Part shown: positions 23,971 through 32,553 of the stretch, piece by piece
How positions within the stretch are numbered: the first letter of the stretch is position 1
How the letters are laid out: each line of letters opens with the position of its first letter
From: an uncultured Gemmiger sp.
Lineage (GTDB): Bacteria > Bacillota > Clostridia > Oscillospirales > Ruminococcaceae
Reading direction: 5' to 3'
NCBI GenBank assembly: GCA_944388135.1
Contig: CALXHP010000076.1
Coordinates: 1 to 34,491, forward strand
Length of the DNA: 34,491 nt
Notes under the pieces: generated by a model
What the model saw: only the letters and a program-made list of their open reading frames with translations
What the model was told of the DNA's origin: nothing
Databases searched by the model: none
Program-made: the position numbers and the translations under genes

Positions 23971-24015
23971 GGTTGGCTCCTTTTTCGGATCGGCGCCGGG
24001 CGCCGGATGGCAGGT

Positions 24016-24984
24016 TTACTGCCTGCTTTGCAAAAAGATTTGATAGACCGGCAATCCCAGCCGCAGCAGAAACGCCCGCAGATACATGCTGTACTGCCCC
24101 GTACGGTGTGCCAGGGCCCGGTAGGCATGGGCACAGCCCCGGCAGGCTTTTCGGTAACGGGTCCGCTGTTGGGGGGCGGAAAGATCGAACCGTTCTTTTT
24201 CACTGAGATTCCGGATGGCATCGTTGAGAAGCCCTTCGGCCCGCAGCACATCCCCCCGGGCGGCAAAATCGGCGCACCACTCCAGCAGAAATTCGCTGCG
24301 ATCCAGGTAATTGCGGCTGGACCCCTGGGCCATGATGCTGCCGCCCCGCTGTACATAGCGGTAGCCCGGGTAGGCCAGGCAGGCGATGGTATGGCATTGG
24401 CCCAACAGCCCGGGCAGCAGGAACTGGTCCTCATACCGCTTGCCGGGGGCATAGCGCAATGTGGCGAAGAGCTCACGCTTGTAGAGTTTGTTCCACGCCA
24501 CAACGTAATAAATTTTCTGCTCCGCCAGGGCAAAATACCGCTGCCAGACCCCTTCCGGGTCCAGCACCTCGTCCCGGAAACCGGTAAAATCCGGTCCGGG
24601 CAGCGGGACGTTATCTTCGTCCACATAGGTGAGATTGAAGATCACCAGGTCGGCATCATACTGCCGCTGGGCCTCCCAGGCCCGGCCCAGAGCCTCCGGT
24701 TCCAGCAGGTCATCGGCATCCACAAAAGCCAGAAACCGCCCGGTGGCTGCCTCGATGCCGGTGTTGCGGGCGGCGGAAAGGCCGCCGTTCTCCCGGTGGA
24801 GCACCCGCACCCGGGGGTCCTTTTTCGCCCAGGCTTCACAGAGTTCCGGGCAGCGGTCGGGGCTGCCGTCATCCACCAGGAGAATTTCCAGATCGGTAAA
24901 GGTCTGGGCCGTCACACTGGCCACACAGGCGTCCAGATAGGGCTCCACCTTATACACCGGAATGATCACACTGATGGCGGGCAT
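24016..24984 (-). CDS. GT2 family glycosyltransferase
   Basis: A 322-residue GT-A enzyme: ISVIIPVYKVEPYLDACVASV at the N terminus, LLVDDGSPD, ENGGLSAARNTGIEAA, and the metal-binding D89-A-D-D in FVDADDLLEP. The C-terminal part has KRYEDQFLLPGLLGQC, which carries the likely catalytic acid, and ends with LPVYQIFLQSRQ. ATG at 24984 (AAAGGAG) is chosen at the standard GT2 start; the frame upstream overlaps the neighbouring gene. It closely resembles the next gene upstream (25005-26003) in order of motifs and C-terminal region. Acceptor and sugar unknown; cytoplasmic chain assembly is inferred. Confidence 0.9.
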   Translation of the reverse strand: MPAISVIIPVYKVEPYLDACVASVTAQTFTDLEILLVDDGSPDRCPELCEAWAKKDPRVRVLHRENGGLSAARNTGIEAATGRFLAFVDADDLLEPEALGRAWEAQRQYDADLVIFNLTYVDEDNVPLPGPDFTGFRDEVLDPEGVWQRYFALAEQKIYYVVAWNKLYKRELFATLRYAPGKRYEDQFLLPGLLGQCHTIACLAYPGYRYVQRGGSIMAQGSSRNYLDRSEFLLEWCADFAARGDVLRAEGLLNDAIRNLSEKERFDLSAPQQRTRYRKACRGCAHAYRALAHRTGQYSMYLRAFLLRLGLPVYQIFLQSRQ

Positions 24985-25004
24985 GGGCAATCTCCTTTTG
25001 TTGG

Positions 25005-26003
25005 TTATCCGCGGCGGGCTGCCAGCAGCGCCCGGTAGGCGTGAAACACCGGCAGACCGGCACGCAGGGCCGCAGCCCGAAGTTTCAGCGAGCGGGCACC
25101 TTTCCGGGCAGCCAATTCTTCGTAGGTGCGGCAAAGTTCTTCTTTTACACCGGAAAACTCCGCCCGGTGACCGGGCTTGCGCAGGTCATAGGCCCTCTTG
25201 TTGCGGTAGAGGAACTCCGCCGCATCGGTGAGGGCTCCCTCGGCCCGGTCATACCACCCCCGGGAAAGGAAGTAGCCGGCCCGGTGGATGTCCCCCCGGG
25301 TCATGGCCAGCCGTACCTCACGGCGGGCGGTGGCGGTGATGCTTCCCTCATGCTGGAGCACATAGTACCCCGTATAGGCCAGGCACTGGACCTTGCCGCA
25401 CCGGGCGATGAGGTCGGGCAGAATATAATAATCTTCGTGGACCATCCCCACAGGATAGCGCACTCCTTCAAACAGTTTGGCCGCGTACAGCCGGTGGGCC
25501 GTACCGGTGAACTGATTGATCCAGGGGGTATTGAAAGCGTTCCAGAAAGCCTCCTCCTCCAGCAGGGTGTCGGCACCGAAACGCTGTTCCTCCGGGTGGG
25601 GCTGCAAGGTGCCGTCCGGCAGGCGGCGGCAGCTGTTGCAGATCACTAAGTCGGCACCGCTTGTCTCCGCTGCCCGGTAGAGGGTCTCCAACAGGTCCGG
25701 CGCCACGGTGTCGTCACTGTCCACCATGGTGATCCATGTTCCCCGGGCAGCGTCCAGCCCCGCATTGCGGGCACCGGAAGGGCCGGGCCCCGCCTTCGGC
25801 GGGTGGAGGGCACGGATGCGGGGGTCCCGCTTTGCCCAGGCATCACAGAGGGCCGGGCAGCCGTCCGGGCTTTCATCATCAATGAGCAGCAGTTCAAAGT
25901 CCGGCCAGGACTGGGCCAGAATGCTGCGGACACAGTCGTCCAGGGTGGCCTCGGCCTTGTAGACCGGCACCAGGACGCTGATCGTCGGGTTTGGTTGGGC
26001 CAT
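25005..26003 (-). CDS. GT2 family glycosyltransferase
   Basis: A 332-residue GT-A enzyme. Motifs: ISVLVPVYKAEATLDDCVRSI, LLIDDESPDGC, GPSGARNAGLDAARG and D95-S-D-D in MVDSDDTVAP; VHEDYYILPDLIARC is the probable catalytic-acid segment. C-terminal CLAYTGYYVLQHEGSI and LPVFHAYRALLAARRG are paralleled in the downstream gene, so the two are probably a tandem duplication that has diverged. ATG at 26003 has AAAGGAA; an upstream in-frame start would overlap the TupA-like gene. Donor and acceptor unknown. Confidence 0.9.
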   Translation of the reverse strand: MAQPNPTISVLVPVYKAEATLDDCVRSILAQSWPDFELLLIDDESPDGCPALCDAWAKRDPRIRALHPPKAGPGPSGARNAGLDAARGTWITMVDSDDTVAPDLLETLYRAAETSGADLVICNSCRRLPDGTLQPHPEEQRFGADTLLEEEAFWNAFNTPWINQFTGTAHRLYAAKLFEGVRYPVGMVHEDYYILPDLIARCGKVQCLAYTGYYVLQHEGSITATARREVRLAMTRGDIHRAGYFLSRGWYDRAEGALTDAAEFLYRNKRAYDLRKPGHRAEFSGVKEELCRTYEELAARKGARSLKLRAAALRAGLPVFHAYRALLAARRG

Positions 26004-26013
26004 AAAGATTCCT

Positions 26014-27126
26014 TTACTGTGTATCGGCGGGGCCATCGTCCACACCGGGCAGGTGGATCAGACTGCCCATATACAGGTTGGCGCTTTCGGGGTGCCAGCG
26101 GGAGATGCCGCTCTCGGTGGTGAAAGTCATCTCGCCAAACTTGATGGACCCGTCGTTGAGGGCATACAGGTCCACCCGCACCGCCGGGTACCCCTGGCTG
26201 AGGGTACGGGCGATCTCCAGCATCTTGTCCAGATGAGGAGGACGGGGCAGATCGGGATTTTCCTCCCGGGGGACGTTGATATTGAAGGGCAGCGGGTTCC
26301 AGTCGGGATCATAGAACACCATACGCTCATCCTTGTCGGTGTACCGCTCCAGAATATGCAGGATCACCTTGGGTTCCCCGTCAAAGCAGAAGAACTTGTA
26401 ATCGTAGAGATCGCCGCCGTCATTCTCGATAAATTTTTCCGCGATGATGCGCGGTTTGATATGGATATACTGTACATCCAAGCCGCCCATCAGGTAGCAA
26501 TAATTGATCTTGAGCCAGGTTTCCATCTTGCGTCTGGCATCGTCTTTGTCAAACGTGGACTTATCCTTCACGGCAATGTTCCAGCTGGCGCCGTGGTTTG
26601 TCTTGAGCATGAACTTATCCGGCAGTTTGTCAAAATCGATGTCGTCAAAATGGTCGTAGACGCCCAGCAGCGGGATCAAATACTCCTCGCCGATCTTTTC
26701 CTTCACCCATTCCCGCACGGTATACTTATCCACCAGGGGGTAAACATCCTCAAACCCGCCGTACAGTTTGAGCCACTGGGTCTTTTCACTGAAAGTCTTG
26801 GGGTGTTCCAGATCCAGGGGCGTATGGGTATAGTTTGTCTCCAGAAACCATTTTTTCAGTGCTTCGGGATAGTCTTTTTTCTTCAGACAAGCCCAGTAGG
26901 CATAGTTCTTGTTGGCGATCTTATGGTACTTTGCATACAGGAGGATGTACCGCACGCTGGTGACCGGGCCATTGTGCAAAAGATATTTCAGCCCCCGCAC
27001 CACATGCCGGGGCAGCCAGGTAACAGCCCGGCCGATCTTGTAGGAGGAGGAGCCATAGACGGCTTCCAGCTCATGGCGCAGCAGCTCCGCCTGCTGCTCC
27101 GCCGACAGTTCATGCATATCTTCCAT
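26014..27126 (-). CDS. TupA-like ATP-grasp protein
   Basis: A 370-residue soluble protein of the TupA-like ATP-grasp family found in polysaccharide clusters. Recognisable blocks: HPKTFSEKTQWLKLYGG, PLVDKYTVREWVKEKIGEEYLIPLLGVYD, LPDKFMLKTNHGASWNIAVKDK, IIAEKFIEN, DYKFFCFDGEPKVI and VRVDLYALNDGSIKFGEMTFTTESGI, the last resembling the metal and ATP site of ATP-grasp folds. The family is named after the teichuronopeptide gene tupA, and an amide-forming ligation of amino acids to sugars or a glycosyl transfer has been suggested for it; the true reaction here is unknown. A short hydrophilic N-terminal extension (about 1-30) is present. A second in-frame ATG at codon 4 is possible. Confidence 0.85.
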   Translation of the reverse strand: MEDMHELSAEQQAELLRHELEAVYGSSSYKIGRAVTWLPRHVVRGLKYLLHNGPVTSVRYILLYAKYHKIANKNYAYWACLKKKDYPEALKKWFLETNYTHTPLDLEHPKTFSEKTQWLKLYGGFEDVYPLVDKYTVREWVKEKIGEEYLIPLLGVYDHFDDIDFDKLPDKFMLKTNHGASWNIAVKDKSTFDKDDARRKMETWLKINYCYLMGGLDVQYIHIKPRIIAEKFIENDGGDLYDYKFFCFDGEPKVILHILERYTDKDERMVFYDPDWNPLPFNINVPREENPDLPRPPHLDKMLEIARTLSQGYPAVRVDLYALNDGSIKFGEMTFTTESGISRWHPESANLYMGSLIHLPGVDDGPADTQ

Positions 27127-27144
27127 AGCGTAACACTTCCCTTT

Positions 27145-28200
27145 TCAGGCGTTCTGTGCCTGCTTTTGGCGCGCTTCTTCCAGCAGGGCACGTACCTTGG
27201 GCTTCCAGATATAATGGCGGCAGACCCGGGTAACAAAAAACCAGACCGGATTTTCGATCTCGCACCACAACCGTGCCGGCAGAGACTCGTTGTTGTAGTT
27301 CACGATCCGCCGCAGCCGGCCCGCATGATAGGTGCGGATATTTTCCATATAGGTCTGGGCTTCCCGGGTCAGACGGGCATCCTTGCGGGCGGCAAAAAGC
27401 TGCTCATATTCAAAGACAAACCGCACCAGGCCGCTGCCAAACAGACCCTTTTGGATGGCCGACTGCTGGTAAAGCATCAGGGCATTGAGGATATAGTTCT
27501 GGTAGACACTGCGGCGATGGTAGGTACTGCCTTCCATCTGCCGGTAGTTGAACATGCAGTCGGGCAGATAATAGATGCCGCCGTAGGGCAAAAACTGGAA
27601 GGTGAGCATATTGTCGATGATCTGCACACCGCTGGTGTAGGGATCGATCCCCTGCAGCCCCACGTTCCGGAACATCAAGGCGTTGGTGTGGATATACAAA
27701 AAGCTCCAGTATTCTTTTGCCGTCAGGCTGCAGGCCCGCAGCGGTTTTTCAATAGGTTGGGTCTTGCCGGTGCTTTCCCAGTAATAGCAGCCGTTGTGGC
27801 CGCAGGCCACATACCGGTGGTCGGTGTCGGCGTCCAGGATGTCCGCCTGTTTCTGGAGTTTGTTCACATCCGTATAGAAGTCGTCCCCGTCCAGATAACA
27901 GACATACTCCCCCTTTGCTTCATAGAACAGGCGCCCCCGGATGGCATTCATCCGTTGGATCCGCGCGTTGGCTTCATATTTGGCACCGGGGGTACGGTCC
28001 ATCACAAAGACCCGCACCGAGTCGGGATAGTTTTTCTCCCAAACCCGCAGCTTTTCAATGGTGCCGTCATCCGACCCGTCGTCGGCGCAGAGGACTTCCA
28101 CCGGGAAATTCGTTTTCTGGGCCAACACGCTTTCCAGCGTCTGATCCACATAAGGTGCCAGATTATAAAAGGAAATCAGCACACTGACCTTTGGCTGCAT
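27145..28200 (-). CDS. GT2 family glycosyltransferase
   Basis: A 351-residue GT-A enzyme starting MQPKVSVLISFYNLAPYVDQTLESVLAQ, with LCADDGSDDGT and the metal site D104-G-D-D in YLDGDDFYTD. The region SGVQIIDNMLTFQFLPYGGIYYLPDCMFNYRQMEGSTYH supplies the acceptor side. No membrane segment. ATG at 28200 has a strong AAGGAG site. It follows the GNAT gene by 12 bases, within the operon. It differs from the tandem GT2 pair in its C-terminal half, so it probably forms a different linkage. Confidence 0.9.
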   Translation of the reverse strand: MQPKVSVLISFYNLAPYVDQTLESVLAQKTNFPVEVLCADDGSDDGTIEKLRVWEKNYPDSVRVFVMDRTPGAKYEANARIQRMNAIRGRLFYEAKGEYVCYLDGDDFYTDVNKLQKQADILDADTDHRYVACGHNGCYYWESTGKTQPIEKPLRACSLTAKEYWSFLYIHTNALMFRNVGLQGIDPYTSGVQIIDNMLTFQFLPYGGIYYLPDCMFNYRQMEGSTYHRRSVYQNYILNALMLYQQSAIQKGLFGSGLVRFVFEYEQLFAARKDARLTREAQTYMENIRTYHAGRLRRIVNYNNESLPARLWCEIENPVWFFVTRVCRHYIWKPKVRALLEEARQKQAQNA

Positions 28201-28212
28201 AACAGGAACTCC

Positions 28213-28686
28213 TTATCGGGCTGAGATTTCATACCAGAACAGATCCTTTTCATCCGGGTCCTGGCTGAGGGGAAGATAACCCTGTTTTTCATAAAAGCGG
28301 CGGGCCCGCAGGTTCTGCCGGTCCACACACCAGTAAATCTTTTGCAGGCCCAGGTCCTGAAACCCCAGCTTCAGAATGGCCTGCATCGCCTGTGCCGCCT
28401 GGCCTTTTCCCCGGGTGCAGGGATGCATGGCGATGGCAAACTCGGCGCTTTTGGCAGCCTCATCTATGGATTTCAGGCTGACCGTGCCCAGGTACTCCCC
28501 CTCCGGCCCTTCCACCGCACGGTGCAGGTCCGGCCGGTCCTGGGCGGCGGTGCGGATGAACCGCAGGCAGTCTGCTTCCGTCATATCCTGAAAACGGGCA
28601 TGCATATGCTCCACCGCATCCGGGTCATGCATCCATTCCAGCATACGCACGGCATCTTTGGGCTCCAGCCGACGCAATTGAATCAC
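28213..28686 (-). CDS. GNAT-family N-acetyltransferase, probable amino-sugar acylase
   Basis: A 157-residue GNAT enzyme: acetyl-CoA pyrophosphate-binding loop TRGKGQAAQAM at about 90-100, preceded by the beta strand AEFAIAMHP and followed by LGLQKIYWCVDRQNLRARRFYEKQGY, as in RimJ/RimL-type proteins. The start is a GTG at 28686 whose last base overlaps the FdtA-like TGA; a GGGAGG site lies inside that gene, so translation is coupled. Adjacent to the ketoisomerase and in the same operon as the aminotransferase, it is the best candidate to acylate the 3-amino sugar. Known FdtC/QdtC acetylases are described from other families, so this would be a substitute; inference. Confidence 0.8.
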   Translation of the reverse strand: MIQLRRLEPKDAVRMLEWMHDPDAVEHMHARFQDMTEADCLRFIRTAAQDRPDLHRAVEGPEGEYLGTVSLKSIDEAAKSAEFAIAMHPCTRGKGQAAQAMQAILKLGFQDLGLQKIYWCVDRQNLRARRFYEKQGYLPLSQDPDEKDLFWYEISAR

Positions 28687-29096
28687 AGTTCATTCCTCCC
28701 GGCAACCGTTTGTAAAAAGGTATCGTAATCCCGGATGTAATCTGCGGCATCATAGTAGGAATCCGCCGCCACACAGAGCACCGAATTTTCCTGCTGCCAG
28801 ATCATCTCCCGCCACATGAAGTGCTCCACGATCAGGCCTTTGGTGGGATCATCCAGCAGGACCTCCGTCTTTTCCTTACCGTCATCCAGACGGATCAGGA
28901 TGCTGCCGTAGGGGCACCAGAGCAGCTGCCGCAGCGCCTTGTGGGCATGGCCGCCCCGCTGCACCCCTTTGGGGGCACCGTAAATATAGTAGATGCGTTT
29001 GATGGCAAAGGGGAGGTCCCGCTCCGCCTCGAAGAAGGAAAGGGCCCCCATCCCTTCTGCCGCCACACTCTTTATATGGATAATTTGGGGGTTCAT
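28683..29096 (-). CDS. fdtA: FdtA/QdtA-like dTDP-4-keto-6-deoxyhexose 3,4-ketoisomerase
   Basis: Cupin-fold enzyme that moves the keto group of dTDP-4-keto-6-deoxyglucose from C4 to C3, the step before 3-amination. The 137-residue product has the family core KRIYYIYGAPKGVQRGGHAHKALRQLLWC, with His50 and His52 at the active site as in FdtA, then GSILIRLDDG and LIVEHFMWREMIWQQENSVLCVAADSYYDAADYIRDYDTF. FdtA gives the galacto and QdtA the gluco product; I cannot decide from sequence. The ATG at 29096 is chosen (GGAG six bases upstream) over the one at 29114, which overlaps the GtrII-type stop but has no site. Coupled to the GNAT gene. Confidence 0.85.
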   Translation of the reverse strand: MNPQIIHIKSVAAEGMGALSFFEAERDLPFAIKRIYYIYGAPKGVQRGGHAHKALRQLLWCPYGSILIRLDDGKEKTEVLLDDPTKGLIVEHFMWREMIWQQENSVLCVAADSYYDAADYIRDYDTFLQTVAGRNEL

Positions 29097-29110
29097 CTTT
29101 GCTCCGCCTT

Positions 29111-30667
29111 TCATTCAGAGATTCTGACGACTGCCGTGCCGTCCAGCATGGCACAGTAACCGTCATAGGGATAAACGGGCATTTGTTCCACGCGGGAGTC
29201 CTGGGCCCATAGATCGATTTTAGCCTGTTCTGCCACAACGTTGGCTGTACTGCCCATCACATGCTGGAACCACCATTTGATGGTGCCGTCGTAGGTGATG
29301 GCGGAATTGACCTGATGGAGGTCTCCCTCCTCATAGCGGCTGAAGGCCGGATCGCTGTATGCAAAGTGGGAGTCGGTAAACTCACCTACAAAGACCACCG
29401 GGGTGACCCCCTCCTCATAGCCGGGCAGCTGCTGCACTTCGGCCATAATGGCGGTCATCTGGCGGGCCGTCTGGTCATAAACCAACTTGGTATACACGTA
29501 GGCACCGTTGGCGCAGATGGCCATCCGTACCACAAGAAAGCCGCACAGCACGGCCACGCACCACTGCCACAGGGCACGGGGCGGCTCCGGCAGTTCCAAT
29601 CCGGAGAACAGCAGCAGGGGCAATGCATAAATCAGAAAAACCGCATGCTGCATCAGGATATACACATTACCGGAAGCCAGCAGGTAGATCACGTTGAGAC
29701 CCAAAGGCAGCAGGGCCGCTGCCACCAGCGTCTGTGCCACGGTGCGCAGCCCTTTGCCCCGCAGCCGTAGAAACAGTCCCCACAGGGTAAGGAGCAGCAG
29801 CAAGGCTGTGGCAACGCGCATCCCCTTGTCGTTCCAGCCGGAATAGCCCAGCAGGGTGGTAAAGAAATCCTGGTATACCGCCGGGATACCGGCCAGAATG
29901 GCTGCGGGACCCAGGCGGGTCAGTTGGGCCAGACCGTTGCCGGTATCGGCCAGTTGATAGCCGGTCAGAGCCAGCGACACCTTGACGGAGAGCAGATACA
30001 GGACCGCCCCCGCCGCCAGGCCGGCCACCCAACGCAAGCCATGCAGCAGCCACGGTTTCCAGGCAGTCCCCTCCAGAGCCTGCCGGACCAGAATCAGCAG
30101 GAGCAGCCCCACCGCAAACTGAATATAGGCCTGATACATGGCCAAACTGCCGCAGAAACATACCGCTGCCGCCACAAAACCTGGTACCGGACGGGCTTTT
30201 TCCAGACAGAAAACGCCCATACAGGCCAGCAGCATCGCCAGCAGATAGGCATCTGTTTCGTAAGTATAGGTTGCCATCATGGCCGTGACGCTGGCACAGC
30301 AGGCCAGCAAGCCGGTAAGCAGCCCGGCCGCTTTCCGGCCCAGACGCAGCAGCACCCCGATTCCATAGCCGGTCAGTGCCGTATAGACCACACTGAAGGC
30401 TCCGATCAGCCAGGGGGCCGCAACCTTGCCGCGGATCAGCGGAAAATAAAGGTTCTGCGCCCAACGGCCCAGCACATACATGGTCCATTGGGCGTCAAAG
30501 ACCAGCACGGTGCTGTCGTGGTTGGGAAACAGGTTGGTAAAGGCAAAACCATGGGCCAGCAGCATACCCGCCAGCGATGCCAGCGACACAGCCCCCAGCA
30601 GCGGCAGATCCACCTGCCGGCAGCAGGCACGGGCCTTCTCTTCCATTGTATCCAGGAAATGTTTCAT
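29111..30667 (-). CDS. GtrII-type multispanning membrane glycosyltransferase
   Basis: A 518-residue polytopic protein with an estimated 10-11 hydrophobic segments and a C-terminal extracytoplasmic domain of about 120 residues. The first outer loop, GFAFTNLFPNHDSTVLVFDAQWTMYVLGRW, matches the GtrII pattern seen in the gene at 11886-13565, and the end domain VTPVVFVGEFTDSHFAYSD parallels PVLFAGKFSETYFYTD there, so the two are paralogues. Such proteins transfer sugars from polyprenyl phosphate to a polymer outside the membrane. ATG at 30667 has an AGAGGT site about 11 bases upstream. It sits between glycosyltransferase and amino-sugar genes. Confidence 0.8.
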   Translation of the reverse strand: MKHFLDTMEEKARACCRQVDLPLLGAVSLASLAGMLLAHGFAFTNLFPNHDSTVLVFDAQWTMYVLGRWAQNLYFPLIRGKVAAPWLIGAFSVVYTALTGYGIGVLLRLGRKAAGLLTGLLACCASVTAMMATYTYETDAYLLAMLLACMGVFCLEKARPVPGFVAAAVCFCGSLAMYQAYIQFAVGLLLLILVRQALEGTAWKPWLLHGLRWVAGLAAGAVLYLLSVKVSLALTGYQLADTGNGLAQLTRLGPAAILAGIPAVYQDFFTTLLGYSGWNDKGMRVATALLLLLTLWGLFLRLRGKGLRTVAQTLVAAALLPLGLNVIYLLASGNVYILMQHAVFLIYALPLLLFSGLELPEPPRALWQWCVAVLCGFLVVRMAICANGAYVYTKLVYDQTARQMTAIMAEVQQLPGYEEGVTPVVFVGEFTDSHFAYSDPAFSRYEEGDLHQVNSAITYDGTIKWWFQHVMGSTANVVAEQAKIDLWAQDSRVEQMPVYPYDGYCAMLDGTAVVRISE

Positions 30668-30694
30668 CGGTGGGGATACCTCTTTGCGTAAGAT

Positions 30695-31645
30695 TCACGG
30701 CTGCCCAGCAGCTTGATAAATGGCCCGCAGCCGGGCAGTTTCCCCGTTGACCGGCGGATGCCAGCTGCGCTGGGCCTTTTTGAACGGGGCATTCTGGGGC
30801 ACGATCAGTCGGCCGATCACGCCCCGCACCAACCGGCTTTTGTGCCGGTCATTGAAAAAATAGGAGTAAGCCAGGCGGACCATGGGGTCTTTGGGATACT
30901 GCCGGACCAGCAGTTCCACCATCGCCCGCCACTCGGCCGCCATCCGCTGCCGGGCTGTGTCGTTGGTGGAAACCCCGCCCCCGTACTCATACCAGCTGGT
31001 CAGCCGGTCATACCGGCGGATGGGAATCCCCCGCACCGCAAAAAGCCGCACGGCAAAATCCTCGGCCAGGCGGACATGCCCGGCCATGGTCTGCAAGGCT
31101 TCCACCAGCAGGTCCCGCTCATAGACCATGCCGCAGCCGCTGATGCCGTCATCATAGAGCAGCAGGTTGCGCTTGATGGTCTTGCCGTCATAGTGCGCCG
31201 GGTCATAGGGGGTGCGGTCAAAGGGTGTCTCCCCCGGGGCGGGCGCCGGTTCGGGTCCCGGCGTATAATATGCCTGTCTGGCAAACGCCACCCGGGGACT
31301 GTCGGCCTGCAGCCGTTCCAGCCACCAGGCCAGGGTGTCCTCATCGTAGAGATAGTCCCCCGGCGAAATGGTCAGCACCCAGCGGGTGGAGACCTTCTGC
31401 AAGGCGTGCAGGATGTTGCACACCGTGCCGCCGTTCCGGGGCATCTTCACCGCCTGTACGTCGGTGATGCCGCGGCCTTCCAGCCAGGCCCGGCTTTCGG
31501 CAAAAAAATCCTGCGGCGAGCCGTCGTCGGCCAGCACCACCCCGAAATCCCGGGTGGACTGCATCGCCAGCGATGCCAGCGTGCGCCGCAGCGCGTCGGG
31601 GTCGGGCCGGTATTGCGCCACCAGAACGGTCAGCAGTTTTTCCAT
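30695..31645 (-). CDS. GT2-like glycosyltransferase
   Basis: A 316-residue GT-A-type protein: LLTVLVAQYRPDPDALRRTLASLAMQ at the N terminus, VLADDGSPQDF and RNGGTVCNILHALQK. The usual DxD metal site is replaced by SPGD (94-97), keeping only the last aspartate, as in some GT2 subfamilies. HVRLAEDFAVRLFAVRGIPIRRY provides the probable base, and the C terminus is basic. ATG at 31645 has a GGGGGAG site. Position in the operon suggests chain assembly; specificity unknown. Confidence 0.82.
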   Translation of the reverse strand: MEKLLTVLVAQYRPDPDALRRTLASLAMQSTRDFGVVLADDGSPQDFFAESRAWLEGRGITDVQAVKMPRNGGTVCNILHALQKVSTRWVLTISPGDYLYDEDTLAWWLERLQADSPRVAFARQAYYTPGPEPAPAPGETPFDRTPYDPAHYDGKTIKRNLLLYDDGISGCGMVYERDLLVEALQTMAGHVRLAEDFAVRLFAVRGIPIRRYDRLTSWYEYGGGVSTNDTARQRMAAEWRAMVELLVRQYPKDPMVRLAYSYFFNDRHKSRLVRGVIGRLIVPQNAPFKKAQRSWHPPVNGETARLRAIYQAAGQP

Positions 31646-31666
31646 TACGGCCTCTCCCCCTTTTGT

Positions 31667-32551
31667 TTATTCCATACGGCCCATTCTGCCGCGCCAGAAA
31701 TCCAGCGCGCCGCGGAAAGCGCCGTAGCTCCGACCCTTTTTCCGTCCCAGAATCCGGGTCAGCCCATACCGCGCCGCCCCGGCAAGAAGCACCGGCAGCG
31801 TACGGGCACGGATATACAGCCTGCTTTTTCCCTTGCAGGTCAGATACAGGGTATTGCGGGTAATGTAGTATACCGACAACATGCCCCCCGCACTGCCCCC
31901 TGCCTTGTGCCAGATTCTGGCATCAGGCAGGAACCACAACGGCACCCCGGCATCGGCCAGACGGATGCAGTAGTCCACATCCTCGCAGTACATGAAGAGG
32001 GTCTCATCCAGAAACCCCACCTGCTCGATGACCTGCCGCGGCAGCAGCACACAGCAGAAGGTGATGAAGCTCACCTGTTTTTTCTTGCCAAAGGCGGGGC
32101 CGTCCTTCTCGTGTCCTCCCAGATGCCGGACCTTGCCGGTGGTGCGGTCCAGTTCCCCGCCCGCAAACCAGATCTCATCCGGCGGGTCCAAGAAGAGCAT
32201 CTTGGGGCAGCTCACCGCCCCGGCGGGTGTCTGCCGCAGCAGCGTTTCGAGAAAATCCGGTGCCGCTACGGTGTCGTTGTTCAAAAGCAACACCCAGTCA
32301 CAGCCGTCGGCCAGGGCGCGGCGCATGCCCACGTTGTTCACCGCCGCAAAACCACTGTTGGCCTGCTGGGGCAGAAAAACGGTATGTTCCGTCAGATGCT
32401 TCTGCAGCTGCTGCACCGAATCGTTGGTGGAGGCGTCGTCCAGCAGAATGATCTCAAAGTCCTGGCAGGTCTGCTTTTGCAGACTTGCCAGGCACTGGAC
32501 GGTGTCCTGCCAGCCGTTGTAGTTGGAGATGACAATCCCGACCTTTGGCAT
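31667..32551 (-). CDS. GT2 glycosyltransferase, rhamnosyltransferase-like
   Basis: A 294-residue enzyme of the GT2 branch that contains many rhamnosyl- and galactofuranosyltransferases: VGIVISNYNGWQDTVQCLASL, LLDDASTNDS, QQANSGFAAVNNVGMRRAL, N91-N-D in LLLNNDTVAAPDFL, and FLDETLFMYCEDVDYCIRLADAG, with the ED catalytic region. The C terminus is strongly basic (RILGRKKGRSYGAFRGALDFWRGR), typical of membrane association. ATG at 32551 has TAAGGAG. It starts two bases after the aminotransferase stop. Sugar specificity cannot be read from the sequence. Confidence 0.9.
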   Translation of the reverse strand: MPKVGIVISNYNGWQDTVQCLASLQKQTCQDFEIILLDDASTNDSVQQLQKHLTEHTVFLPQQANSGFAAVNNVGMRRALADGCDWVLLLNNDTVAAPDFLETLLRQTPAGAVSCPKMLFLDPPDEIWFAGGELDRTTGKVRHLGGHEKDGPAFGKKKQVSFITFCCVLLPRQVIEQVGFLDETLFMYCEDVDYCIRLADAGVPLWFLPDARIWHKAGGSAGGMLSVYYITRNTLYLTCKGKSRLYIRARTLPVLLAGAARYGLTRILGRKKGRSYGAFRGALDFWRGRMGRME

Positions 32552-32553
32552 GG

